A stretch of DNA of 64,000 nt from Deltaproteobacteria bacterium HGW-Deltaproteobacteria-2 (GCA_002840505.1 PHBC01000003.1:505340-569339), one strand, 5' to 3'. Shown: positions 43,540-52,154, counted from the stretch's first letter. Notes: generated by a model from the letters alone, not told the origin. Translations and numbers: made by a program.

Positions 43540-45222
43540 GTGTATTTCTCGAAAGAAATGCAGGAAGCGTCTTTGAAACTAAACAAGAAATGGGAAGATA
43601 AAGTTCAAAAGTCGTTGAAAAATAATCCTGATCATAAAGCACACTTTTCCACGGTTTCGGATCTGGAAATTAAGAGGCTCTACACCCCGGAAGATATTAA
43701 AGATATTAATTTTGCCGAAGACATCAGTGTTCCCGGTGAATTTCCTTATCTGCGCGGAAATCAAGTTACCGGTTACCGGGGACGCTATTGGACGTTCCGC
43801 ATGTTTTCCGGCATGGGCAGCGCACAGGATACCAACCAACGCTGGCACATGCTCTTGCGCCAGGGACAAACAGGCTTAAGCACCGCTTTTGATTTCCCGA
43901 CACTTATGGGCTATGACAGCGACTCACCCAAAGCGCTGGGCGAAGTAGGCAAGTGCGGTGTTGCCATAGATACCCTGGAAGATTTTATGGCTCTTATGGA
44001 AGGTATTCCTCTGGATGAGGTGACCACTTCCATGACTATTAACCCTCCTGCAACGGTTTTATTCGCGATGTATTGCGCGGCAGCGGACATCAAGGGCGTA
44101 CCGCTTAATAAAATAGGCGGCACCATTCAAAATGATATGCTCAAGGAATTCATCGCGCAAAAAACATTCATGTGCCCACCGGAACCATCTGTAAAGCTGA
44201 TCAGCGACACAGTCGAGTTCGGCACAAAATTTGTCCCGCGCTGGAATACAATCAGCATTAGTGGCTATCACATCCGCGAGTCAGGTTCCACCGCCATTCA
44301 GGAGTTGGCCTTTACTCTTCGCGATGGCATTGAATATGTCGAAGATGTTGTCCGCCGCAAGGGATTAAACGTTGATGACTTTGCCACACGCCTTTCTTTC
44401 TTTTTCAATTCTCATAGCGACTTCTTTGAAGAAATCTGCAAAATGCGCGCGGCCCGGCGCATGTGGGCAAAAATTATGCGCGACCGTTTCCACGCCAAAG
44501 ATCCCCGCTCCCTGTGGCTGCGTTTTCACACGCAAACAGCCGGATGTTCGCTGACGGCACAGCAACCGTACAATAACGTTGTGCGCACAACGGTGCAGGC
44601 TCTGGCGGCGGTACTCGGCGGCACACAATCATTGCACACTAATTCGCTGGATGAGGTTCTCTGCCTGCCTTCCGAGCATGCCGTAGAAATCGCTCTGCGC
44701 ACACAGCAGATTTTGGCCGAAGAAACCGGTGTGGCCAATACCATTGATCCGCTGGCCGGTTCCTACTTTATTGAGTCTCTGACCAACGAAATGGAAGAAA
44801 AAGCATGGGAATATATTCATAAGATTGATGAAATGGGTGGTATGGTTGCCGCTATTGAAAAAGGTTTTCCGCAGATGGAAATATCCGAAGCTGCTTATAG
44901 GTTTCAACGACAGTTGGATGCGGGCGAGAAGATCATGGTCGGAGTGAACAAATATGCAACCGACGCCACACATCCGATTCCGCTTGTTGATATTGATGAA
45001 AAGGTAGGCGAAGAGCAAATTAGAAGGCTCAAGGATGTACGCCGAAGACGCGATAACCGCGCTACCCAAAAGTCGCTGGATAATATAAAAAATGCCTGCA
45101 AGAAAGGCGAAAACGTAATGCCGCACTGCATCGAAGCGGTAAAAAATCTGGCTACGCTGCAGGAAATATGCGACGTTTACAGGGAAGTTTACGGGGAGTA
45201 TAGGGACCCTGGGTTATACTGA
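43540..45222 (+). CDS. methylmalonyl-CoA mutase large (catalytic) subunit
   Basis: 560 residues from GTG, with TTAGGAGG seven bases upstream. It is the mutase TIM-barrel domain without the B12 domain: TPEDI, FPYLRGNQVTGYRGRYWTFR, the substrate and radical region TAFDFPTLMGYDSDSP, TMTINPPATVLFAMYCA, ISGYHIRESGSTAIQE and AGCSLTAQQPYNNVVRTT. It interconverts methylmalonyl-CoA and succinyl-CoA (or a related acyl-CoA pair) with the B12 subunit encoded at 45738. MeaB and CobO genes follow. The two mutase genes are separated by a GIY-YIG element. Confidence 0.92.
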   Translation: MYFSKEMQEASLKLNKKWEDKVQKSLKNNPDHKAHFSTVSDLEIKRLYTPEDIKDINFAEDISVPGEFPYLRGNQVTGYRGRYWTFRMFSGMGSAQDTNQRWHMLLRQGQTGLSTAFDFPTLMGYDSDSPKALGEVGKCGVAIDTLEDFMALMEGIPLDEVTTSMTINPPATVLFAMYCAAADIKGVPLNKIGGTIQNDMLKEFIAQKTFMCPPEPSVKLISDTVEFGTKFVPRWNTISISGYHIRESGSTAIQELAFTLRDGIEYVEDVVRRKGLNVDDFATRLSFFFNSHSDFFEEICKMRAARRMWAKIMRDRFHAKDPRSLWLRFHTQTAGCSLTAQQPYNNVVRTTVQALAAVLGGTQSLHTNSLDEVLCLPSEHAVEIALRTQQILAEETGVANTIDPLAGSYFIESLTNEMEEKAWEYIHKIDEMGGMVAAIEKGFPQMEISEAAYRFQRQLDAGEKIMVGVNKYATDATHPIPLVDIDEKVGEEQIRRLKDVRRRRDNRATQKSLDNIKNACKKGENVMPHCIEAVKNLATLQEICDVYREVYGEYRDPGLY

Positions 45223-45240
45223 TACCAAGTCGCCTGATGT

Positions 45241-45593
45241 GTCATTCCGAGAAGCGCAAGCAACGAGGAATCTTCATGGTATTTACGAAAACTTATTATG
45301 TATATTTGATCACCAACTGGAATAATAGAGTAACTTACATCGGAGTGACCAACGACTTAAATCGCCGGATTTATGAACACAAAAATAAGTTGATTGAAGG
45401 TTTTTCTAAAAAATACAATTTAACTAAATTAGTCTACTTCGAGGAAACAAGCGATATAAATGCTGCGATAGCAAGGGAAAAAGAAATTAAAAAGTGGCGT
45501 AGAGAAAAGAAGGATAATCTTGTTAACCAAACAAATCCAAGCTGGGTGGATTTAAGCGGAGATTGAAAGATTTCTCCCTACGGTCGAAATGAC
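45241..45593. mobile_element. inverted-repeat-bounded GIY-YIG element
   Basis: Left end 45241-45276 (GTCATTCCGAGAAGCGCAAG...GGAATCTTCA) and right end 45564-45593 (TGAAAGATTTCTCCC...TCGAAATGAC) are imperfect inverted repeats of the GTCATTtCGA-AGAAATCTT type. Between them is only the GIY-YIG ORF, whose ribosome site and start codon come from the left repeat. Confidence 0.5.
45276..45566 (+). CDS. small GIY-YIG endonuclease (UvrC-N-like, COG2827 type)
   Basis: 96 residues from MVFTKTYYVYLI, with GAGGAA upstream supplied by the flanking repeat. GIY-YIG features are YYVYLI (GIY equivalent), VTYIGVTNDLNRRIYEHK (YIG plus catalytic Arg) and AIAREKEIKKWRR (catalytic Glu). Such stand-alone domains are common and mostly uncharacterised. 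It is placed between mutase subunit genes and bounded by inverted repeats, so it may be or have been mobile. Confidence 0.85.
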   Translation: MVFTKTYYVYLITNWNNRVTYIGVTNDLNRRIYEHKNKLIEGFSKKYNLTKLVYFEETSDINAAIAREKEIKKWRREKKDNLVNQTNPSWVDLSGD

Positions 45594-45737
45594 ATTTAGA
45601 AGTGTTGTCATTTCGAGGAAACCGCCGACGGCGGGTGACGAGAAATCCTGATAATGAAGATTTCTCGCGGAGTATAATCCCGCATATGCGGGACTCGAAA
45701 TGACAAAATTAAGGAATAATACTTTAAGGAGACAAAT
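45594..45737. repeat. GTCATTTCGA / AGAAATC palindromic repeat cluster
   Basis: Contains GTCATTTCGAGGAAACCGCC, AGATTTCTCGCGGAGTATAA and CCCGCATATGCGGG, ending TCGAAATGACA. Related to the copy at 46171-46265 in opposite orientation. The mutase B12-subunit gene starts right after. Confidence 0.8.
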
Positions 45738-46139
45738 ATGCCGGAAAGAAAAATTCGTGTGATGGTTGCCAAACCGGGGCTCGACGGCCACGATCGCGGC
45801 GCCCGAATCCTTGCACGTTGTTTCCGTGATGCCGGATTTGAAGTTGTTTATACAGGCTGCCATCAAACTCCTGAACAAATTGCTGCGGCAGCTATTCAGG
45901 AAGATGTTGATTTAGTCGGGTTGAGCTGCCTTTCCGGCGCTCATCGCGTGCTTTTCCCCCGTGTCGTGGAACTCTTACGAGAAAAAGACGCTGAGGATAT
46001 TACAGTTATTGGCGGAGGAATAATTCCCGAACAGGACTTTACTATGCTTTACTCCTCCGGCATTAAAGCGATTTTTACTCCCGGCGCTTCTCTCGACTCC
46101 ATTGTGGAATGGATTAAAACAAATATAAAACCGCACTAG
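45738..46139 (+). CDS. methylmalonyl-CoA mutase B12-binding subunit
   Basis: 133 residues. The cobalamin-binding motif is GLDGHDRGA (DxHxxG with axial His), then [14 protein letters not shown] and [11 protein letters not shown], the S..L and GG motifs of B12-binding domains. It binds adenosylcobalamin and pairs with the large subunit. The ATG is preceded by AAGGAGAC. It is separated from its partner gene by about 515 bases of inserted repeats and the GIY-YIG gene. Confidence 0.92.
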   Translation: MPERKIRVMVAKPGLDGHDRGARILARCFRDAGFEVVYTGCHQTPEQIAAAAIQEDVDLVGLSCLSGAHRVLFPRVVELLREKDAEDITVIGGGIIPEQDFTMLYSSGIKAIFTPGASLDSIVEWIKTNIKPH

Positions 46140-46170
46140 TCCAGAGTTTCTATAGCCTCTTTAACAATAT

Positions 46171-46265
46171 GATGTCATTTCGAAGTCTCGCATACGCGGG
46201 ATCATACTCCGCGAGAAATCTTGATAATTGTTAAAAAATAAGATATCTCCCTTTAGTCGATATGA
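46171..46265. repeat. palindromic repeat between mutase B12 subunit and meaB
   Basis: GATGTCATTTCGAAGTCTCG, CATACGCGGGATCATACTCC and GCGAGAAATCTTGATAATTG, then ATATCTCCC...CGATATGACA. It is the inverse of the cluster at 45594-45720. Confidence 0.8.
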
Positions 46266-46315
46266 CAACTTTTCACTTACAAACTACTTAAAATGTTTTA
46301 TAAAATGAAGTGTCA

Positions 46316-47290
46316 ATGGATTCTATAATTAAGAAAATTTGTGCAGGCGATGTCCGCTCGGCCTCACGCCTCATCAGGGATATTGAAGATAAAATTCCCG
46401 AAGCCCGGGCTAAACTCAAGAAACTTTACGCTCACACCGGCAAATCCTTTATCATCGGGATAACCGGAGCACCCGGTGCGGGCAAGAGCACTCTGACTGA
46501 CGCATTGATTACCGAATTTAGAAAAAGCAACAAAACCATCGGTGTGCTGGCCGTTGATCCGACCAGCCCCTTTACCGGCGGCGCCATATTAGGTGATAGA
46601 ATCCGCATGCAAAGCCATGCCGAAGATCCCGAAGTTTTTGTCCGGTCGCTGGCCACCCGCGGCGCGCTGGGGGGATTGTCTCAGGCTGCCGGCGATGCCA
46701 TCCATATTATGGAAGCAATGGGTAAAGATATTATTATTGTGGAGACTGTCGGCATCGGACAGCAGGAAATCGATATTATTAATCACGCGCACAGCGTTCT
46801 GGTCGTTTTGGTTCCGGGGATGGGCGATGAAGTCCAAACAATGAAAGCCGGATTAATGGAGATAGCGGACATTTTTGTGATCAATAAAGCTAATCGCGCC
46901 GGAGCCAAACAATTGCAAATGGAATTGACTTCGATGCTCAATCTATCACCCAAAACCACTGATAATTGGAAACCGCCTGTTGTGATGGTTGGGGATGCTT
47001 TTAAGCCGGAAACTTTTACCGAAGATATTGCTAAGCTTTCGAAAAAAATCGAGGAACATCATGTTTATCTGCAGCAAAGCGGTAAACTCACCGAAAGAAT
47101 GCATCGCAAAGCAATGGCAGAGATCAACGACGCACTGCATGCCTGTCTGTTGGAACCGGTTATAAAATCGCTCGCTGCCAAAGGCGAACTGGAAAAATTT
47201 GCCGAAAAAATCAAAAACAGAAAAGCCGATCCTTATTCAGTAGCAGAAGAAATCACTCAAAGATTTTTAAAAAAGGAGAATGAAAAATGA
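46316..47290 (+). CDS. meaB: mutase-associated GTPase chaperone MeaB
   Basis: 324 residues from ATG (a GTG two codons earlier is an alternative; neither has a strong ribosome site). G3E/SIMIBI GTPase motifs: Walker A GITGAPGAGKSTLTDALI, VDPTSPFTGGAILGDRIRM, IIVETVGIGQQEIDI and NKANRAGAKQ. MeaB loads and protects the cobalamin cofactor of methylmalonyl-CoA mutase. It overlaps cobO by four bases (ATGA). Confidence 0.93.
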   Translation: MDSIIKKICAGDVRSASRLIRDIEDKIPEARAKLKKLYAHTGKSFIIGITGAPGAGKSTLTDALITEFRKSNKTIGVLAVDPTSPFTGGAILGDRIRMQSHAEDPEVFVRSLATRGALGGLSQAAGDAIHIMEAMGKDIIIVETVGIGQQEIDIINHAHSVLVVLVPGMGDEVQTMKAGLMEIADIFVINKANRAGAKQLQMELTSMLNLSPKTTDNWKPPVVMVGDAFKPETFTEDIAKLSKKIEEHHVYLQQSGKLTERMHRKAMAEINDALHACLLEPVIKSLAAKGELEKFAEKIKNRKADPYSVAEEITQRFLKKENEK

Positions 47291-47889
47291 AGATCGCAAA
47301 AAACACACCTGTATCTAAAACAGCCAAAAAGAAAAAATCTCCACCCGTGAAAAAAATATCCGCCAAAGCAGCGAAAGGTTTGATAATAGTTATCACCGGA
47401 AACGGTAAGGGAAAAACAACTTCTGCTTTCGGTCAGGCCCTGCGCGCTATTGGACAAGGTTACAAGGTTTTCATTCTGCAATTTATGAAAGGAAGAGAAT
47501 ACGGCGAGTTTATTGCCGCGGAAAAATATCTTCCCAATTTAACCATTCGTAAATCCGGTCTGGATAGCTTTGTCATGCGAGGCAAAGCCGCGCCCATTGA
47601 TATCGAACTGGCGCAAAAAGGATTGGAAACTGCCAGAAAAGCAATAATGAGCAGTAAGTACGATATGGTTATCCTCGACGAAATAAACGTTGCCATGGAT
47701 TTCAAACTCATTAATTTAAAAGAAGTTCTGGAACTTATCAAAAACAAACCGACTGCACTTAACATTATTTTAACCGGCCGTTACGCACCCAAAGAAATAA
47801 TCACGCTTGCCGATACCGTCAGCGAAGTCAAAGAAATCAAACATCATTACAACGCCGGTATCAAAGACCGCGCGGGGATAGAATATTAA
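47287..47889 (+). CDS. cobO: cob(I)yrinic acid a,c-diamide adenosyltransferase
   Basis: 200 residues. A Lys-rich N-terminus (about 1-30) precedes the CobO/BtuR P-loop VITGNGKGKTTSAFGQALRA. FILQFMKGREYGE, YDMVILDEINVAMDF and the late VSEVKEIKHHY stretch follow. It transfers adenosine from ATP to corrinoid, supplying the mutase cofactor. Start overlaps the meaB stop; AAAGGAG is upstream. Confidence 0.92.
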   Translation: MKIAKNTPVSKTAKKKKSPPVKKISAKAAKGLIIVITGNGKGKTTSAFGQALRAIGQGYKVFILQFMKGREYGEFIAAEKYLPNLTIRKSGLDSFVMRGKAAPIDIELAQKGLETARKAIMSSKYDMVILDEINVAMDFKLINLKEVLELIKNKPTALNIILTGRYAPKEIITLADTVSEVKEIKHHYNAGIKDRAGIEY

Positions 47890-47922
47890 AATACATCTTT
47901 TCTAAAATTAACGGAGAAAAAT

Positions 47923-48669
47923 ATGTTTGCATGGCTAACAAATCCTGAGGCGTGGATTGCTCTGGGAACGTTAACCGCCCTGGAGATTGTCCTTGGAATA
48001 GACAACATTATTTTCATTTCCATACTGGTCAGCCGCGTACCCGCGAATAAACGAAATTTTTCACGCAACATGGGGCTTATTATGGCCATGTTTACCCGCC
48101 TGGCGCTTCTCTTTTCAATTGTCTGGGTTGTCAGTTTAACCGCCCCCTGGTTTACAATATTCGGTCAGGAAATTTCGGGACGCGACATTATTTTGATTGG
48201 CGGAGGACTGTTCCTTCTGGCTAAAGCTACCCATGAAATTCACGGCAGCCTGGAGGGAGATCAAGAAGACACTCCCACGCTTATTTCAAACAACGTGATA
48301 GCGGTACTGTTTCAGATCGCCATTCTGGACATTGTCTTTTCTCTGGATTCTGTAATCACAGCGGTTGGCCTGGCTCAGGATATTTCCATAATGGCTATCG
48401 CCATTGTTTGTGCTGTTGGAGTGATGTTATTTGCCGCCAAACCCATCAGCAAATTTGTGGATTCTCACCCGACAATAAAAATACTGGCGCTTTCTTTCCT
48501 TCTGCTGGTGGGAGTAACACTTGTAGCCGAAGGATTTGACGTTCACGTTCCGAAAGGCTATATATACTTTGCCATGGCTTTTTCCGTTGCGGTGGAAATG
48601 CTCAATCTGCGCCTGCGCAATAAACAAATGAAACCTTTAAAACTGCGTAAAAAAAGTTTTGTCGCGTAG
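47923..48669 (+). CDS. TerC-family integral membrane protein
   Basis: 248 residues with seven or so helices. TerC motifs are ALEIVLGIDNIIFISILV near the N-terminus and AILDIVFSLDSVITAVGLA in the middle, both with conserved Asp. VDSHPTIKILALSFLLLVG follows. The YjbE/YkoY group lacks CBS domains, as here; several members are linked to metal (Mn) export or metalation. It is 33 bases after cobO. Confidence 0.9.
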   Translation: MFAWLTNPEAWIALGTLTALEIVLGIDNIIFISILVSRVPANKRNFSRNMGLIMAMFTRLALLFSIVWVVSLTAPWFTIFGQEISGRDIILIGGGLFLLAKATHEIHGSLEGDQEDTPTLISNNVIAVLFQIAILDIVFSLDSVITAVGLAQDISIMAIAIVCAVGVMLFAAKPISKFVDSHPTIKILALSFLLLVGVTLVAEGFDVHVPKGYIYFAMAFSVAVEMLNLRLRNKQMKPLKLRKKSFVA

Positions 48670-48760
48670 ATTGAGTAGAAACTTCAGTGCGAACATTTTT
48701 ATAACAAATTCATCTGTTTCATCCGGTTAAGGTGCAAGGACTACAGAGGTGAGCATCAAG

Positions 48761-49120
48761 ATGAAAATATCATACAAAGCCGCACTTCTATCCGCATTTG
48801 TCTTTCCCGGTGTTGGTCAAATCTATTTAAAACAATATTGGAGAGGGTTGGCTATCCTCCTTATTGTTTTCACCGGATTGGGTTATATTATTCGGGTGTC
48901 TGCGATAGCCGCACTCAGTGTCCTCGACGACGCTGTGGTTGAGTTGAAGCACGGCACGACTAACTTGCATGAGATTTCAGGCATTGTCGGATCAAAAACG
49001 TCAGTCACAAATCCTTATTATGACGTCGTTTTCTACCTTATCGTTTGCTTTTGGATATTTGCTATTATAGATGCTTATATAATCGGTAAGCAGAAAGATC
49101 GCCAGGATGAAGAGACTTAA
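48761..49120 (+). CDS. small membrane protein, unknown
   Basis: 119 residues from MKISYKAALL with AGGTGA eight bases upstream. The first helix, AALLSAFVFPGVGQIYLKQYWRGLAILLIVF, has the PGxGQxYxG-type pattern of TM2/DUF5683 small membrane proteins. A second helix pair near residues 90-110 ends in a charged tail. Function unknown. Confidence 0.65.
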   Translation: MKISYKAALLSAFVFPGVGQIYLKQYWRGLAILLIVFTGLGYIIRVSAIAALSVLDDAVVELKHGTTNLHEISGIVGSKTSVTNPYYDVVFYLIVCFWIFAIIDAYIIGKQKDRQDEET

Positions 49121-49294
49121 AAAATTGTTATTCTCATAATCACGGGCATGAAAAATCAAAAGTAAGCTACAAAAGATACCATGCCCTCCGCTTTGCGGGA
49201 TTGTTCAACTAACCAATTCCTGCGCCTATAGTGATCTTTAGATTAGTCGCTTTTAGAATTGGAGTTTCACAAATAACAAAAGGAGATTAAATAA

Positions 49295-49753
49295 ATGTTC
49301 GAAATGATACCCGTGGAAAAATTAAAAACAATGATCGGTCAGGATAACGGCGTAAGCGATTGGGTTTTAATTGATCAGGAAAGAGTCAATCGGTTTGCCG
49401 ATGCTACCGATGACCATCAATGGATCCACGTTGATGTGGAACAAGCCAAGAAAGGTCCATTCGGCGGCACCATAGCGCATGGATTTCTCACACTGTCTCT
49501 AACTGCATTATTCAGCAGCTCCGGTAAATATCTACCGGAAGGCATGAAGATGGTTGTAAATTACGGCTTGAACAAAGTGCGCTTTATCGCGCCTGTTCCC
49601 GTTGGATCCAAAGTACGTTCCAAGATGGTTATTTCCGGTGTTGAAGAAAAAGAACCGGGACGCCTCTTGGTGACTACAACCCACACTATTGAAATCGAAG
49701 GGCAGGATAAGCCGGCATGTATTGCTGAGACGCTGGCAATGTTTATGATCTGA
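49295..49753 (+). CDS. MaoC-family (R)-specific enoyl-CoA hydratase
   Basis: 152 residues. The hot-dog fold hydratase 2 motif is FADATDDHQWIHVDVEQAKKGPFGGTIAHG, with catalytic Asp and His in the D-x4-H pair, and GFLTLSLTALF follows. It is the single-domain Rv0130/NodN-like form. It hydrates trans-2-enoyl-CoA to the (R)-3-hydroxy form. AAAGGAG lies before the ATG. It lies near two crotonase genes, which fits acyl-CoA metabolism. Confidence 0.9.
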   Translation: MFEMIPVEKLKTMIGQDNGVSDWVLIDQERVNRFADATDDHQWIHVDVEQAKKGPFGGTIAHGFLTLSLTALFSSSGKYLPEGMKMVVNYGLNKVRFIAPVPVGSKVRSKMVISGVEEKEPGRLLVTTTHTIEIEGQDKPACIAETLAMFMI

Positions 49754-49759
49754 TACCGA

Positions 49760-49812
49760 TTCTAAATCAAAGCGCTATTTTTGTTGGTCCCGATTCATCG
49801 GGATTGTCGGCT
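49760..49812. repeat. 53-bp dispersed repeat, copy 2
   Basis: 51 of 53 bases match 13731-13783. Begins seven bases after the maoC stop. Confidence 0.9.
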
Positions 49813-49863
49813 CATTATCTTTTGAACGCAACTTGGCATAAAAGTAATGATAATAAATAAAAA

Positions 49864-49896
49864 ACCTCCGTTTCCTCAAAAAAAAGAAACGGGGGT
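49864..49896. terminator. bidirectional terminator
   Basis: ACCTCCGTTTC / GAAACGGGGGT hairpin with A-run before and T-rich end, between maoC and the convergent crotonase gene. Confidence 0.75.
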
Positions 49897-49923
49897 CTAA
49901 TTTTATCCAATCAGATGGAATAC

Positions 49924-50691
49924 TTATTCACCCATAAATTTTGGTTCGCGTTTTTCAAAGAAGGCGGTCATGCCTTCCACAGTATCCTTACTGACCTTGA
50001 GTCTTTCAATCCATCTCCTGTCGGTTTCCAGACCTGCATCGATACCTTTTTCCAGACCGACAGCCATTCCTTCCAAAACAGCGCTTATAGCAAGAGGCGG
50101 TCTCTTGGAGAGAGCAATCGCATAATCCATAGCTTCTTTCATTAAATCGGCGGCAGGGCAAACTTTATCCACAAGGCCGAGTGCCAAAGCTTCGGCGCCG
50201 CTGACTTTCTTGCTGAAGAATATGAAATCCAGGGCTTTGGATTTGCCGATTATTCTGGGCATTCTCTGTATGCCGCCCCAACCGGGTGTAAGTCCCAGAT
50301 TCAGTTCCGGACATCCGATCTGGGCTTTGGGGTTGTCTGTCATGAAGCGAAAATGGCAGGCCATGGCCAGTTCACATCCTCCGCCAAGAACGTGGCCGTT
50401 GATAGCAGCGATGAAAGGTTTGAGGGAGCGATCAATCTTGTTGAAAATATCAATGCCGTTGGGCCCCTTGTCAATGTTTGCGACATCGGTAACATCCATT
50501 CCCGCGCAAAAAGCCTTTTCTCCGGAACCGGTCACGATGACAACTCTGGTATCCTTGCTTGTCTGCACTTCGGTTACTAACTGATCCAGTTCTTCGCGAA
50601 TGCCAATATTTACGGAATTCATCGGCGGACGATTTATTGTGACGACTGTTACAAAATCCTTTGTTTCAACGGTAATATTATTGTAAGCCAT
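49924..50691 (-). CDS. enoyl-CoA hydratase/isomerase (crotonase)
   Basis: 255 residues from MAYNNITVE; GGAGGATAAAG lies just upstream, and the longer frame has no site. Crotonase motifs are GSGEKAFCAGMDV (oxyanion-hole strand), AAINGHVLGGGCELAMACHFRFM and a catalytic-region PELNLGLTPGWGGIQRMPR with Glu at the expected site. It hydrates short-chain enoyl-CoA. Its start overlaps the end of an upstream minus-strand open frame by 14 bases, which implies co-transcription if that frame is real. Confidence 0.92.
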   Translation of the reverse strand: MAYNNITVETKDFVTVVTINRPPMNSVNIGIREELDQLVTEVQTSKDTRVVIVTGSGEKAFCAGMDVTDVANIDKGPNGIDIFNKIDRSLKPFIAAINGHVLGGGCELAMACHFRFMTDNPKAQIGCPELNLGLTPGWGGIQRMPRIIGKSKALDFIFFSKKVSGAEALALGLVDKVCPAADLMKEAMDYAIALSKRPPLAISAVLEGMAVGLEKGIDAGLETDRRWIERLKVSKDTVEGMTAFFEKREPKFMGE

Positions 50692-51181
50692 CTTTATCCT
50701 CCTGGGTTTTTTGTTTAAGATGAGTGATGTAACCACTTTTTTGCCTCGTCTTCAAGCAAAATAACTGACCTTTTCCTCCCCGAAAAACGGAGGCTAATTC
50801 CCCTCCTGAAACAAACACATCACCATTCTCACCAAACATGCCGGACTTCAATCCGTAATAATTACACTTCGCACAATACATGTTCCGGCCAAAATCCCCT
50901 TGACACACAACAACCTGTCTCTTATACTCCACCCCGCTGTAATCAACATCAATGACATAAAGAAAATCGCTTTTCTCTGATCAGGCGCAATGAACCACGG
51001 GATCGCCAAAGTCTGAATCAAGACCGGCGATGCGAAAATCAGGAAAAGTTTCGATTTCCTGAAGTCCGGGCTCGAAATAATCAACGGCTCGTTCAAAATG
51101 ATCGGAAGATAATTGATTACCGGTTCCTACGGCTCCCCGGCCGGGCGGAACCAACCAATACAACACAAGGAGGACTATCAT
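50678..51181 (-). pseudogene. open frame with in-frame UGA upstream of crotonase (pseudogene or selenoprotein candidate)
   Basis: One minus-strand frame runs from about 51181 to 50678, broken only by TGA at 50981-50983. Before it: NQLSSDHFERAVDYF and GDPVVHCA. After it: SEKSDFLYVIDVDYSG, CQGDFGRNMYCAKCNYYG and FRGGKGQLFCLKT. Its stop overlaps the crotonase start by 14 bases, a common operon junction. A hairpin AGAGAAAA-GCGA-TTTTCTTT begins two bases after the TGA but lacks the SECIS GGUCU loop. Family unrecognised, N-terminus uncertain (it runs into the divergent crotonase gene). A decayed gene is the simpler reading. Confidence 0.4.
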
Positions 51182-51947
51182 GGGTGAAGCAGTAACAAAA
51201 GAAATAAGAGACAGAGTGGCCATATTATCGATTGACAAGCCGAAGATGAATCAACTGAGCGGTGAGGTCTTCGAAGACATGCGGAAGCATCTCGACGCCG
51301 TTGAAGCCGACAAGGAAATCAGGTGCGTAATCATCACCGGTTCGGGCGAGAAGGCTTTCAGCGCGGGCGCCGATCTTGCAGCTGGATTTGGTGATTTCAG
51401 CGCCGTCGACTTCCTGAAACGCGGCCAGGATATCTGGAACAAGGTCGAGTATTTCCCGAAACCGGTCATCGCAGCGATCAACGGGCACGCCTTGGGCGGT
51501 GGGTGCGAACTTGCCATAGCCTGCCATATACGGTTCATGAAGAAAGGCGCACGCATAGGCCTAACCGAAACGAATCTCGGAATCATGCCCGGTTACGGCG
51601 GAAGTCTGCGGCTTCCGCGGCTCGTCGGCAAATCAAAGGCCCTGGAAATGATGTACCTCGGCGCACAGTGTGAGGCAGATGATGCTCTAGCCATCGGCCT
51701 GGTGGACCACGTGACCGAAGGAAACGTCTTGGACGCCGCGCTTGAACTGGCGAACAAGATTACCAAGAGAGCTCCGCTCTCCGTCGCAGCAATCACCAAG
51801 CTCTGCAACATCAGCCAGAACATCACACCGGAACAGCACCTGAAGATCGAGCGGGAAGAGCTCGGAAGGCTCTTCAGCTCCAAGGACGCGCAGGAAGGCA
51901 TAGGCGCGTTCTTCGAAAAGAGAGAAGCGAACTTCAAGGGTGAATAA
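51180..51947 (+). CDS. enoyl-CoA hydratase (crotonase), GC-rich
   Basis: 255 residues. GSGEKAFSAGADLAAGFG, AAINGHALGGGCELAIACHIRFM and TETNLGIMPGYGGSLRLPR carry both crotonase Glu positions and the oxyanion hole. AAGGAGG precedes the ATG. Codons are strongly C/G-ending (GTC, CTC, ATC, AAG), unlike the 49924 paralogue and most genes here, so recent acquisition or high expression is likely. The protein is clearly related to the divergent crotonase. Confidence 0.93.
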   Translation: MGEAVTKEIRDRVAILSIDKPKMNQLSGEVFEDMRKHLDAVEADKEIRCVIITGSGEKAFSAGADLAAGFGDFSAVDFLKRGQDIWNKVEYFPKPVIAAINGHALGGGCELAIACHIRFMKKGARIGLTETNLGIMPGYGGSLRLPRLVGKSKALEMMYLGAQCEADDALAIGLVDHVTEGNVLDAALELANKITKRAPLSVAAITKLCNISQNITPEQHLKIEREELGRLFSSKDAQEGIGAFFEKREANFKGE

Positions 51948-51974
51948 AAACAGTTATTGATTTATACGAATCTT

Positions 51975-52015
51975 AAGCCTCCGTTTCCGGTATCCTAGGG
52001 AACGGAGGCTTTTTT
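51975..52015 (+). terminator. terminator of the crotonase gene
   Basis: AAGCCTCCGTTTCC / GGGAACGGAGGCTT hairpin followed by T6. Confidence 0.85.
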
Positions 52016-52154
52016 ACTGAACATGGGTTTTACTTCCAAAGCACAATACAAAAAGGCAAGTCGTTAACCCATAGCTAAAACTACATTCTGCATTCCTCAA
52101 GTTGCCCATCTTGAAAATCATCCAACTTATTAATAGAAAGAAACAAAAAACGAG

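Noticed and set aside
44365..44628. Antisense open frames inside the mutase large-subunit gene.
   Set aside because: Shadow frames of a well-supported coding sequence.
50848..51096. 82-codon minus-strand open frame overlapping the UGA-interrupted frame.
   Set aside because: It is in another frame, has no ribosome site and no domain; the frame that ends at the crotonase start is the better candidate.
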